A stretch of 64,000 nucleotides of DNA from Pontibacter aydingkolensis. GTDB lineage: Bacteria > Bacteroidota > Bacteroidia > Cytophagales > Hymenobacteraceae. Under the pieces are notes generated by a model, which saw nothing but the letters and a program-made list of their open reading frames with translations, had not been told where the DNA came from and ran no database searches. Positions 28,806-37,155 of the stretch are shown one piece after another (position 1 is the stretch's first letter; every line of letters begins with the position of its first letter). The translations under genes and the position numbers were made by a program. The stretch is from the NCBI RefSeq assembly GCF_019443125.1, contig NZ_JAHYXK010000005.1, forward strand, positions 62,001-126,000, written 5' to 3'.

Positions 28806-29090
28806 ATGAAACTGTTTACTAACCTTGGCTCCTGCCTTGTATTACCTGCTGCTTTTCCCCTTACTTCCTGCGAAAAATAGATACTTGAGCTTAGCATGGT
28901 TCCAGTAAATGGCATGATAGTAACAATGGTGCCAGAAGGCGGTGGCGAAGCAAAAAGCTTTACCATGAGCACTCCCTACACTGATGAAGATGGAAAAACC
29001 TACGGTGAAGTTAAAGAGGAGCATATCGTGCTACAGCCTAACACCACTGGATTGATGAAAAAAACTAAGCTACGAAAACAAACAATTTAG
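28806..29090 (+). pseudogene. Decayed third copy of the lipoprotein family
   Basis: A single frame reads MKLFTNLGSCLVLPAAFPLTSCEK with a lipobox-like TSC, then a TAG at 28878-28880. It resumes with ITMVPEGGG-like (VTMVPEGGGEAKSF), TDEDGKTYGE and HIVLQPNTT before a stop. These match the strand, the DVDGDGG-like acidic turn and the LxANTT position of the two intact copies upstream. The C-terminal half is missing. It starts MKLF like the others, so a third tandem duplicate that has been truncated and interrupted fits best. Confidence 0.6.
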
Positions 29091-29093
29091 TAA

Positions 29094-29127
29094 CAAGAAA
29101 GGGCGGCCAATTGGCCGCCCTTTCTTG
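29094..29127. terminator. 17-bp perfect palindromic terminator
   Basis: CAAGAAAGGGCGGCCAA and its exact complement abut with no fixed loop. It lies between the decayed lipoprotein and the facing YdeI-like gene and probably ends both transcripts. Confidence 0.8.
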
Positions 29128-29129
29128 TT

Positions 29130-29765
29130 TTATACTTTCTGCTGTTTCGCCTGTAAGTCTTCTAGCGTTTTCTGTATGCGTTTCACCCGTGTTTCGGGTC
29201 GCTTAGCCTCCAGCACGGGTAAGGCATATTCTTTACGGTGCGTAAAGGCTAGTTTATTAAACGTATCCAGCACTCCGCCATGCTCCAATGCCTTATGCAT
29301 ATCATCCGGCAATATAACCGTTTTAGCTTTGCGGTCTATGCCAGGCATGTCTACTCCAAACACAGATGGTTTATCACGATCTGACGTATGCCTGAATCTT
29401 ACTGATGACCAGGTTTCATCCAGCGCAACCAGGCGTGTTGCCTCATAGCCAAGTTCAGCAACTGTTTTCCAGCCTTCGTCACGGCTAAGGTTTGTTTTGA
29501 TGCCTGATGATTTTTTAGGATAAGCAATCCAGAAAAACGCCTTTGGTTTTAAAAGAGGGATTACCTGCTGCACAAAGTGGTCTACCTCCTCCTTGTTCCG
29601 CACAAAAAGCTGCACGGCATCATAAGTGCCTATATGCGGTACTTCTATGGCGTTGGCAAAAGTATAGCCTTCTGCTAACAGCACATCGGCCATGTGGTCT
29701 GGTGCATTAAGCAGCAGCAGCAATTGGCTGGGCTTTAGCTGTAGTTTCTTTCCTATCTCAGGCAT
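29130..29765 (-). CDS. DUF3052-like plus YdeI/OmdA-like fusion protein
   Basis: A 211-residue cytoplasmic protein. Residues 1-130 follow the DUF3052 pattern (LLLLNAPDHMADVL, YDAVQLFVRNKEEVDHF, FFWIAYPKKSSGIKTNLSRD, ALDETWSSVRFR). Residues 145-205 match the YdeI/OmpD-associated (OmdA) domain (LPDDMHKALEHGG, FTHRKEYALPVLEAKRPETR, RVKRI). The fusion occurs elsewhere; the role is unknown, with bacteriocin or stress protection suggested for OmdA proteins. Confidence 0.82.
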   Translation of the reverse strand: MPEIGKKLQLKPSQLLLLLNAPDHMADVLLAEGYTFANAIEVPHIGTYDAVQLFVRNKEEVDHFVQQVIPLLKPKAFFWIAYPKKSSGIKTNLSRDEGWKTVAELGYEATRLVALDETWSSVRFRHTSDRDKPSVFGVDMPGIDRKAKTVILPDDMHKALEHGGVLDTFNKLAFTHRKEYALPVLEAKRPETRVKRIQKTLEDLQAKQQKV

Positions 29766-29902
29766 AATGGCAAGTATAGTAAATCGGTTACTTAGTGATT
29801 AAAAATCTAATCTAGTATAAAATCAGCAGTAACTAAAGTATACCTCATCGCTTTGCAATTTATTAGGCATAAACTATATTTAAGGATACACAATCTGTTC
29901 CT

Positions 29903-31147
29903 ATGCCACAACTAACCAAATCCAAACAAAAGCACTACTTGTTTAACGCGTCGGTAATTGTAGCCGCCCTGGGTTACTTTGTTGATATCTACGACCTGGT
30001 GCTATTTAGTATTGTGCGCATACCAAGTCTGCAAGATTTAGGTGTTACAGACCAGACGCAACTGCTGGAGCAAGGAGTTATGCTGTTAAACATGCAAATG
30101 GCTGGCATGCTGATAGGCGGAGTGGCATGGGGTGTGTTAGGCGATAAGCGTGGCAGACTATCCGTATTGTTTGGCTCTATCTTTTTATACTCCGCAGCTA
30201 ACCTGATGAATGGTTTTGTCACCACTATACCTATGTATGCTTTTCTAAGGCTGATAGCGGGTATAGGATTAGCCGGCGAACTAGGTGCAGGTATTACGTT
30301 AGTATCGGAGGTGCTGCCTAAAGAAAAACGCGGTTACGGCACTATGGTAGTGGCTACAATTGGTATATCTGGCGCTATACTTGCCGGCATTGTGGGCGAG
30401 TATTTTGGCTGGCGCACAGCATACTTTATAGGCGGCGGCTTAGGTTTACTGCTGCTTTTCCTGCGTGTGAGTGTGTATGAGTCAGGAATGTTCGATAACC
30501 TTAAAAAGACAAAGGATGTTACACGTGGAAATTTCCTGAGCTTGTTTACAAATGGAAGCCGCTTCCGGAAATACCTGAAGTGCATATTAATAGGTGTACC
30601 GATCTGGTATGTGGTTGGTATACTGATCACATTCTCTCCTGAGTTCGGTATTGCGCTGGGCATGCAGGAAACCGTATCGGCTGCAAAGGCAGTATCTTTT
30701 TGCTACCTGGGGCTTGTGTTCGGCGATTTTGCCAGTGGCTACCTGAGCCAGAAGTTTAAGAGCAGGCGCTACATTGTAGTAGCATTTTTGGTGCTTACAG
30801 CACTCTTTATAGGCGTTTATCTTTTAGGGCACGCCTTTAGTCTCGATACTTTTTATACTTTATGCGTGGCCCTCGGTTTTGCAAGCGGTTATTGGGCAGT
30901 GTTTGTTACCATAGCAGCCGAACAGTTTGGCACTAACATACGCGCAACAGTCACCACCACTGTACCCAACTTTGTGCGGGGCGCCGTAGTGCCGCTTACC
31001 ATCTCATTCAGTTACTTAAAAGATGGCATCGGCCTGGTGCCGGGGGCACTTATACTTGGTGGAATAAGTATAGCCCTGGCAGTGGTATCCATCCTATCGC
31101 TGGAAGAGACTTATGCTAAAGACCTGGACTATACTGAGCCCATTTAA
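29903..31147 (+). CDS. Major facilitator superfamily transporter
   Basis: A 414-residue inner-membrane transporter with twelve helices. Signature loops: GDKRGRLSVLFGS between helices 2 and 3, LAGELGAGITLVSEVLPKEKRGYG around helix 5, and an ESGMFDNL cytoplasmic segment. The pattern resembles the metabolite:H+ symporter (ShiA/ProP) group, so an organic acid or osmolyte is possible, but no neighbour narrows the substrate. Confidence 0.88.
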   Translation: MPQLTKSKQKHYLFNASVIVAALGYFVDIYDLVLFSIVRIPSLQDLGVTDQTQLLEQGVMLLNMQMAGMLIGGVAWGVLGDKRGRLSVLFGSIFLYSAANLMNGFVTTIPMYAFLRLIAGIGLAGELGAGITLVSEVLPKEKRGYGTMVVATIGISGAILAGIVGEYFGWRTAYFIGGGLGLLLLFLRVSVYESGMFDNLKKTKDVTRGNFLSLFTNGSRFRKYLKCILIGVPIWYVVGILITFSPEFGIALGMQETVSAAKAVSFCYLGLVFGDFASGYLSQKFKSRRYIVVAFLVLTALFIGVYLLGHAFSLDTFYTLCVALGFASGYWAVFVTIAAEQFGTNIRATVTTTVPNFVRGAVVPLTISFSYLKDGIGLVPGALILGGISIALAVVSILSLEETYAKDLDYTEPI

Positions 31148-31314
31148 GCCCATAACACTGAACTTCCACACGCACGACACAAAAGGCAATATTTATCATT
31201 AAATGCCTGAAAATAAAACATATACACTGACAAGAATCATCTAAAATCAACAACCATAGAATTGCACAGCAAGTATAAACATATACACATGTTTTGTTTA
31301 AATCATACTTGCTT

Positions 31315-31869
31315 ATGGATAAAACCTTTACTTCTAAAATTTCCGATTATACTTCATTTTTTTTCTTTGCGCTGGTGCTTTTTTTGCCATCCTGCACTAC
31401 GCATGTAGAGCAGGAAACCGAAGAGGCCACCACCACTACTAATTTTGCACCTGAAAAGGCCAGCCTTATTACTGTGGCTGCAATCGAAAGAACTGCAGAT
31501 GAAGTATACTTCGACCTGATTGCTGAAACCGATAATTGCCTGGGCGAAGACCTATGGCTTGGCGGCAAGCTACAAAGCACCGATAAAGTGGTATTAAGCA
31601 ATTCGGGAGCATTCTCTAAAACAAAAGAGTATGTTGTAACAGAGCTTACAGCTACCGGCCTGAACTCCAATAACACATACCAGGTAAACAATAATAACAA
31701 TCTCATTCGGGCTAAGTACGACAATAAGAGCACTATTTACCTGCAGTTAAGCGATGGCCACATGCAACTAAAACCTTATCCGAGCGCAGCCCCTATTGTG
31801 GTAGCTTACAAAACTGTTCCGGAAAACGGCTATTACGAAGGCTCTTTAGGCCAGTGGCGTTGTAACTGA
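31315..31869 (+). CDS. Small lipoprotein of unknown function
   Basis: About 184 residues from the ATG at 31315 (an in-frame TTG at 31294 is less likely). The hydrophobic stretch FFFFALVLFLPSC ends in a lipobox. The mature part is Thr-rich, then mainly beta, and ends GSLGQWRCN with a second Cys (also Cys in DNCLGED), so a disulfide is possible. I do not recognise the family. Confidence 0.72.
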   Translation: MDKTFTSKISDYTSFFFFALVLFLPSCTTHVEQETEEATTTTNFAPEKASLITVAAIERTADEVYFDLIAETDNCLGEDLWLGGKLQSTDKVVLSNSGAFSKTKEYVVTELTATGLNSNNTYQVNNNNNLIRAKYDNKSTIYLQLSDGHMQLKPYPSAAPIVVAYKTVPENGYYEGSLGQWRCN

Positions 31870-32006
31870 TTTTTAACCTTCCGGAGGATTATACACTTCT
31901 GGTGGGCTTTTCAGATAGCAGAATAAAATCGGATTGAACTTCTACTATTTAGAATTAAACCTGAAATGTTATCTGCTGCATCGGCGTAATTTTCGTATTT
32001 TCGGGC

Positions 32007-32339
32007 ATGATAATTTACAATGTAACTGTAAGTATAGATAGCAATGTGGCTGACGAATGGCTGCAGTGGATGAAAGAGGTGCACATGCCTGAGGTTATGG
32101 GCACAGGTTATTTCCTGGCAAACCAGATTTGCCGGGTAATGGGCGAAGAAGACACCGGTGGCACAACGTACGCAGTACAGTATACCTGCCGTAGTGTGGA
32201 GGACCTGCAGGAATATCAACGCGACCATTCTCCGGCACTGCAGCAGAAAGTGAACGAACGCTATGCCGGAAAGTATGCTTCGTTCAGAACGATGCTGGAA
32301 ATTGTTGGCGTAAACGTAGAGCGTAAAGACCAGGAATAA
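32007..32339 (+). CDS. DUF4286 family protein
   Basis: A 110-residue cytoplasmic protein with the dimeric alpha/beta-barrel pattern of DUF4286: MIIYNVTVSIDSNVADEWLQ, WMKEVHMPEVMGTGYF, TYAVQYTCRSVEDLQEYQ and ERYAGKYASFRTMLEIV. Function unknown. It stands alone between a lipoprotein and a convergent GNAT gene. Confidence 0.88.
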   Translation: MIIYNVTVSIDSNVADEWLQWMKEVHMPEVMGTGYFLANQICRVMGEEDTGGTTYAVQYTCRSVEDLQEYQRDHSPALQQKVNERYAGKYASFRTMLEIVGVNVERKDQE

Positions 32340-32360
32340 CCAGACCAGCATTAAATACAG

Positions 32361-32404
32361 AAGCCGCACCTAAAACAGTTAATCTGTACTTGGGTGCGGC
32401 TTTT
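32361..32404 (+). terminator. Terminator between DUF4286 and GNAT genes
   Basis: The 10-bp stem AAGCCGCACC / GGTGCGGCTT with a 22-base loop, followed by TT, lies 21 bases after the DUF4286 stop. Confidence 0.75.
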
Positions 32405-32420
32405 GCTATTTCAGGAGTGG

Positions 32421-32891
32421 CTATACTTTATACTTCTGTATCTGCTCTTCTGTCATGGTGCAGTTTATCCATTCGCCGTCTAACTCTGCCCCAATCTTGT
32501 TGTAGAAGGCAATGGCCGGCTCATTCCACTCTAGTACCTGCCATCTAAAACGCTTTGCGCCGGTTAATTTGGCTTCCTCGGCTACAGCATCAAAAAGCTT
32601 TTTGCCTATGCCACTGCGGCGCAACCTCTCCGTAACTACCAGGTCTTCCAGGAAAAGTGTTTTGCCTTTCCAGGTAGAGTAGGCGGTAAAGTATAAAGCA
32701 ATTCCCACAATTTCATTTTCCGCCGTTTCCGCCACAAAAAACTTAAAGATAGGATTCTCGCCAAAACCATCGCGGCGCATTTCTTCCAGGGTATTGGTTA
32801 CCTCTAGTGGGGCTCGTTCATACTCTGCCAGTTCTTTTATCAACCCAAGTACCTGCGGCAGGTCGTCTATAATTCCTTTGCGTATGTTCAT
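32421..32891 (-). CDS. GNAT family N-acetyltransferase
   Basis: A 156-residue acetyl-CoA-dependent transferase of the diamine (spermidine/spermine) acetyltransferase-like subgroup. Evidence: IRKGIIDDLPQVLGLIKELAEYERAP, FLEDLVVTERLRRSGIGKKLF (acetyl-CoA loop RxxGIG), and the terminal WNEPAIAFYNKIGAE. Substrate could be a polyamine, thialysine or similar amine. An inverted repeat lies right upstream (32900-32918). Confidence 0.9.
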   Translation of the reverse strand: MNIRKGIIDDLPQVLGLIKELAEYERAPLEVTNTLEEMRRDGFGENPIFKFFVAETAENEIVGIALYFTAYSTWKGKTLFLEDLVVTERLRRSGIGKKLFDAVAEEAKLTGAKRFRWQVLEWNEPAIAFYNKIGAELDGEWINCTMTEEQIQKYKV

Positions 32892-32899
32892 CTGACCAG

Positions 32900-32918
32900 T
32901 GATAAAAGTGATTTATCA
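32900..32918. promoter_or_regulatory. Small inverted repeat upstream of the GNAT gene
   Basis: TGATAAA-AGTGA-TTTATCA, 8 bases above the GNAT start codon, could be an operator or a leader hairpin affecting initiation. Only the symmetry supports it. Confidence 0.3.
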
Positions 32919-33034
32919 GATTATTATTATTTGTGATTCAACTAAATTTATACTCTTAATCTATTACCCCGCATTCAGGCTAATGAGCTGACCTCCCGAT
33001 TATTAATCTTATGCAATCAATCTAATCCCCTTAA

Positions 33035-33778
33035 TCACCGGTCCCATAATGTTTTGGCCTGCACCAGTTCTTTTCCGGTTTCCTGGCTGGTTAATCTGTG
33101 CAAAAGTATACTTTCTGATGCTCCCATGCCAGCCTCTGATATAATTGTGTCTCCAAGTATACTTTCGGCTTTAAAGATGATATCCAGTTCCAGCAGCTGT
33201 TTTTGGTCTATTATCTCTAATGGCACCGTGTCGAGTATCCATTGCAGGTAGCGGGTATTGGTTACGTGTCTGTTCAGGTCGATGTCGTGCCAGCGTACGG
33301 GCATTTGTTCTTTATACTTTGGCTCTTGCAGCTGAGGCAACTTGCCTTTTGCAAACGGTAATGGCTCCTGGCCGGGCACTACTTCCACCTCCATTATAAA
33401 ATCGGGCACAGATACCATTTGCCGCTTTACCACATCCATAACCAGCCACGCGCTTGTAGCCTGCCCCAACAGTTCTTTATCCGAAGTATAGATCCTGAAG
33501 TCGCGGTGCAGGAAAACCCTTTCTCTGCCAGAGGCCCATGTTTCTATAGTTATACTTTCTCCATGCTTCGGGTACCGGAACATCTCCACACGCATACGCT
33601 GCAAAACCCACGTCAGGCCTCGCTCCAACAGGTCGTACATCGATATGCCCAGATCTCTGGTATTTGCCCAGGCTGCCTCCTGCATGTAACTAACCAGTGC
33701 CGGCATGGTGGCTTTGCCGTGGTAGTCTATCTCGCTGGATCGAACTGTAAACTGGCTTGTGCCGGGGTAGGATTTCAT
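33035..33778 (-). CDS. Acyl-ACP thioesterase (FatA/FatB-like)
   Basis: A 247-residue double hot-dog enzyme that releases fatty acids from acyl-ACP. The first hot-dog starts TVRSSEIDYHGKATMPALVSYMQEAAW; the second contains VRWHDIDLNRHVTNTRYLQWILD, whose Asn/His motif is the catalytic signature. Length is right. AAGTATA heptamers are dense here, with two 10-bp palindromic copies 51 bases apart. Confidence 0.9.
   Translation of the reverse strand: MKSYPGTSQFTVRSSEIDYHGKATMPALVSYMQEAAWANTRDLGISMYDLLERGLTWVLQRMRVEMFRYPKHGESITIETWASGRERVFLHRDFRIYTSDKELLGQATSAWLVMDVVKRQMVSVPDFIMEVEVVPGQEPLPFAKGKLPQLQEPKYKEQMPVRWHDIDLNRHVTNTRYLQWILDTVPLEIIDQKQLLELDIIFKAESILGDTIISEAGMGASESILLHRLTSQETGKELVQAKTLWDR
33104..33164. 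repeat. Pair of AAGTATACTT palindromes inside the thioesterase gene
   Basis: Perfect copies at 33104-33113 and 33155-33164, 51 bases apart. They are members of the heptamer family spread over the window and are described under findings. Confidence 0.7.
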
Positions 33779-33828
33779 AGTTGGCAGGTTTGGTGATGTG
33801 TAAAGGTAAAATAAATAGCAGTAGCTTT

Positions 33829-33847
33829 CGCTCGCCTCTGGCGAGCG
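33829..33847. other. Small GC-rich hairpin
   Basis: The 8-bp perfect stem CGCTCGCC-TCT-GGCGAGCG lies between the thioesterase start and the next terminator. It has no T run. It may be a fragment of a dispersed repeat. Confidence 0.45.
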
Positions 33848-33866
33848 AGGGCATTACTACTAAAAA

Positions 33867-33897
33867 AGCCGCGCTACCGAAAGCAGGTAGCGCGGCT
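33867..33897 (-). terminator. Terminator of the prolyl oligopeptidase gene
   Basis: On the minus strand the 12-bp perfect stem AGCCGCGCTACC / GGTAGCGCGGCT with a 7-base loop is followed by TTTTTT. Confidence 0.9.
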
Positions 33898-33928
33898 AAA
33901 GTATAAATGGCAGATTTATACTTGGGTG

Positions 33929-36124
33929 TTACTGATTCTGATATGGGTTTACGCCCATGTTTTTATAAATAAACGAGTACGTATCGGCCCACTCCTGGAT
34001 AAGCAGCGATGTCGGCTTACCGGCACCGTGACCAGCACGCACGTCAACTCTTATTAAGTATGGGTTGCCCGGAGCACCTTTATCCTGTAGCTCAGAGATG
34101 AACTTAAACGAGTGGGCTGGTACCACACGGTCATCGTGGTCGGCTGTTTTAACCAATGTGGCCGGATATTTTACGCCCTCTTTAATGTTGTGCAGCGGCG
34201 AGAAAGCATACAGGTTTTTAAATTGAGCCTCGTCGTCTGATGAGCCATATTCTGGTACCCACGCCCAGCCAATAGTAAACTTATGAAAACGCAGCATGTC
34301 CATTACACCCACAGCAGGAATGGCTACTTTAGCCAAATCAGGGCGCTGCGTCATGAAGGCACCTACCAGCAAGCCACCGTTAGAGCCACCAGCTACAGCC
34401 AGTTTATCAGACGAAGTATACTTTTGATTAATCAGGTATTCGGCTGCTCCGATAAAGTCATCGAACACGTTTTGCTTGTTTGGAGTCATGCCGGCTTTGT
34501 GCCACTCTTCGCCGTACTCACCGCCACCGCGCAGGTTTGGCATGGCATATACACCACCATTCTCCAGCCACAGCATGTTGGCAATGCTAAAGCTTGGCGT
34601 CATGGATATGTTAAATCCACCGTAAGCATATAGGTAAGTCGGGTTTTGGCCGTTTAGCTGGAGGCCTTTTTTGTACACGATAAACATAGGCACTTTGGTA
34701 CCATCCTTGGAAGTATAAAATACCTGCTTTGTCTCAAAAGCATCGGTATTAATATTTACCTCAGTTTTGCGGAACTGCGTTACTTTGTTGTTTGGTACAT
34801 CGTAGCGGTAAATAGTTGGCGGGTAGGTGAAAGATGTGAATGTGAAGAAAGTCTCTTTATTCTCTTTATCCCCTCCAAAGCCACTTACAGTGCCTAGTGT
34901 TGGTAATTCTACTGTGTTAAGCTGTTTTCCATTTTGATCGTAAACCACTACCTGGCTGGTGGCATCTTTCATGTAAGAGGCGATAATACGGCCACCTATC
35001 GAGGATACACTTTGCATCACATTCTGCGACTCCGGCACCACTACTTTCCAGTTTGCCTCCTGCGGCTTCTTCGGATCAATCATTACCAGGCGGTAACGCG
35101 GGGCATTCTTGTTGGTCATCACCAGCAGCTTGTCCCCGAAGTTATCGATCACGTTATATTCGCTCTCGAAGTTATCGATGATTGGCTTGATAGTAGACTT
35201 TGGATCGGTCAGGTCTTTATAGTATAAAGCATTGGCTCCGCTAGCTCCCTCAGATGCATTTAGAATCAGGAAACGCTCATCGTCTGTAGTCTGGCCGTAG
35301 AAGTTGCGCAGCGGCTTGGTTTTGTCTTCGTAAATAAGCTTGTCCTGGCTCTGCGGCGTGCCGATTTTATGGTAGTATACTTTGTGGTATTCGTTCTTGT
35401 TAGCCAGTTTGTTGCCTTCAGTTGGGGCATCGTAGCGGCTATAGTAAAACCCGTCTTTGTGCCAGCTTGGACCCGAGAACTTCACCCATTCTATCTTATC
35501 ATCCAATATTTTGCCGGTAGCCGCGTCCATTACCTGGTAGGTGTTCCAGTCAGAACCTCCGCTTGATGTACCGTAAGCTACATACTTGCCATCCTTCGAG
35601 AACTGCAAGGCTGTAAGCGCCACTGTACCGTCAGAAGATAACTTGTTAGGGTCGAAGAATACCTTTGGTTCAGCCTCCAGGGTTTCCTGCACATACAGCA
35701 CACTTTGGTTCTGCAGGCCATCGTTCTTAAAGAAGTAGTACTTGCCGCCCTCTTTAAACGGTGCGCCATACTTTGGGTAATTCCAGATCTCAGTCAGGCG
35801 GTTTTTTATCTTATCCCTGAACGCTATATCATCCAGATAATTAAAAGTTACCTTATTCTGAGCTTCAATCCACTCGTCAACCTCTTCGTTATGGGTTTCC
35901 AACCAGCGGTAAGGATCTGGAAGCTGCGTTCCGAAGTAGTTTTCAACGTGATCTCCTTTTCTGGTATTGGGGTAATCCAATTCTTTTTCTTTCTCAGCTT
36001 CTGCAGTAGCTGCAACTGTAGTTTCTGTTGTCATGCCGGTGACAGTTGTATCGTTTTGTGTTGATTTGCAGGCCGAAACAGCGGTCAGGCTGCCAGCCAA
36101 TAGAATTGCTGTGGTCTTTCTCAT
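33929..36124 (-). CDS. Prolyl oligopeptidase (S9A), exported
   Basis: A 731-residue serine peptidase cutting short peptides after proline. The signal ends in a lipobox-like VSAC. A seven-bladed propeller (about 100-450) covers the catalytic alpha/beta-hydrolase domain. Triad: Ser581 in AGGSNGGLL, Asp within TADHDDRVVP, His in VRAGHGAGKP. The DPYRWLE near the N-terminus is diagnostic of S9A. Its length matches periplasmic relatives. Confidence 0.94.
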   Translation of the reverse strand: MRKTTAILLAGSLTAVSACKSTQNDTTVTGMTTETTVAATAEAEKEKELDYPNTRKGDHVENYFGTQLPDPYRWLETHNEEVDEWIEAQNKVTFNYLDDIAFRDKIKNRLTEIWNYPKYGAPFKEGGKYYFFKNDGLQNQSVLYVQETLEAEPKVFFDPNKLSSDGTVALTALQFSKDGKYVAYGTSSGGSDWNTYQVMDAATGKILDDKIEWVKFSGPSWHKDGFYYSRYDAPTEGNKLANKNEYHKVYYHKIGTPQSQDKLIYEDKTKPLRNFYGQTTDDERFLILNASEGASGANALYYKDLTDPKSTIKPIIDNFESEYNVIDNFGDKLLVMTNKNAPRYRLVMIDPKKPQEANWKVVVPESQNVMQSVSSIGGRIIASYMKDATSQVVVYDQNGKQLNTVELPTLGTVSGFGGDKENKETFFTFTSFTYPPTIYRYDVPNNKVTQFRKTEVNINTDAFETKQVFYTSKDGTKVPMFIVYKKGLQLNGQNPTYLYAYGGFNISMTPSFSIANMLWLENGGVYAMPNLRGGGEYGEEWHKAGMTPNKQNVFDDFIGAAEYLINQKYTSSDKLAVAGGSNGGLLVGAFMTQRPDLAKVAIPAVGVMDMLRFHKFTIGWAWVPEYGSSDDEAQFKNLYAFSPLHNIKEGVKYPATLVKTADHDDRVVPAHSFKFISELQDKGAPGNPYLIRVDVRAGHGAGKPTSLLIQEWADTYSFIYKNMGVNPYQNQ

Positions 36125-36311
36125 AATGGCGTTGCCTTTTATTTTGTTTAAGAGTTAAGTGTAGCAAAGAACCAATATACGCATTTTAAAGCACAATTCA
36201 GCACGCTTTGCTTATGCCAGATGCCATTTACCTTTGGCCTTATACTTTAAAAACAGCCTCTTAAGTATAAAAACTTAGTTGGCTCCGTATACAACGGATG
36301 CGTATACTCGT

Positions 36312-36319
36312 TAGTTTTG
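36312..36319 (+). promoter_or_regulatory. Candidate -7 box of the 2OG oxygenase gene
   Basis: TAGTTTTG fits TAnnTTTG and lies 42 bases before the ATG. No -33 box at the right distance. Confidence 0.35.
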
Positions 36320-36361
36320 CGCGCTTTTGCACTAACCTGAAAGTATATACTTGTTTAGAAG

Positions 36362-37015
36362 ATGGAAGAAATAGAGGACGAGAGATTGCTGCTGAAATTT
36401 GAGCAGATCGCCGACAGGTTATCTGACAAAGGCTACGCCATTGTTGATAATTTTCTGGAGCCGGAAGAAGTACACAATCTACTCGAAGTGCTGCAACACC
36501 ACCAGGAGCAGGGCACCTTTAAAAAAGCAGGCATCGGCACCGCCGACCAATTTACGGTAGACAAACAAGTACGCGGCGATTTTATTCGCTGGATCGAGCC
36601 ATCAGAAGCCTTGCCTCCTACACAGATATTTCTGGATCGCATGCACGAAGTAATGCGCTACATTAACCGTACTTGCTTTCTGGGGCTTAAAGACTTTGAG
36701 TTTCACTTTACTGTTTATCCTCCCGGTACGGTTTACAAGCGCCACCTCGACCAGTTCCAGACAAACGATCATCGCCGCCTTTCTTTTATCTGCTATCTCA
36801 ACGAAAACTGGACACCGGAAAATGGCGGTAACCTGCGTTTATACTTGCCAAATGAAGACGGATCTGAAGAAGAAATTGACATACTGCCAATTGCCGGCCG
36901 CCTTGCCTGTTTTAGGGCCGATTTGATACCGCATGAAGTATTGGCTGCCAACCGCCACCGCTATAGCCTAACCGGCTGGATGCTGGACCAGTTGAATGAA
37001 CTGACGTTTTTGTAG
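36362..37015 (+). CDS. 2-oxoglutarate/Fe(II)-dependent oxygenase (prolyl-hydroxylase type)
   Basis: A 217-residue cytoplasmic non-heme iron dioxygenase. Iron ligands: His128 and Asp130 (KRHLDQF) and His191 (LIPHEVL). The Arg that holds 2-oxoglutarate is in RHRYSLTGW near the C-terminus. The core VYPPGTVYKRHLDQ and GGNLRLYLP resemble P4H/EGL9-type prolyl hydroxylases; bacterial members can modify EF-Tu or ribosomal proteins, but the target here cannot be told. Confidence 0.9.
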   Translation: MEEIEDERLLLKFEQIADRLSDKGYAIVDNFLEPEEVHNLLEVLQHHQEQGTFKKAGIGTADQFTVDKQVRGDFIRWIEPSEALPPTQIFLDRMHEVMRYINRTCFLGLKDFEFHFTVYPPGTVYKRHLDQFQTNDHRRLSFICYLNENWTPENGGNLRLYLPNEDGSEEEIDILPIAGRLACFRADLIPHEVLAANRHRYSLTGWMLDQLNELTFL

Positions 37016-37024
37016 AAGCCGAAT

Positions 37025-37155
37025 GACCTCGCAGCGCCCGAAGGTCCCGCGAGTGTCTAGCCTGCTTGCTACGAAATAATAATAATAATATCTATCACAT
37101 CATCAACAGAAATTCTTACCCAGACGCTCGCAGGAGCTGCGCACGCTGCAAGGTC
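37025..37155. repeat. 131-bp element with 33-bp imperfect inverted repeats
   Basis: Arms 37025-37057 and 37123-37155 (beginning GACCTCGCAGCG; 26 of 33 positions match when the right arm is reversed) flank a 65-base centre with a (AAT)n tract. Each arm can also fold on itself. It fills exactly the gap between two convergent genes and touches the stop codon of the nucleotidyltransferase. This suits a MITE- or REP-like element that doubles as a terminator. Confidence 0.65.

Noticed and set aside
37076..37092. AAT trinucleotide run as a phase-variable microsatellite
   Set aside because: It is short and lies outside any reading frame or promoter, inside the inverted-repeat element, so there is no sign that it switches a gene.
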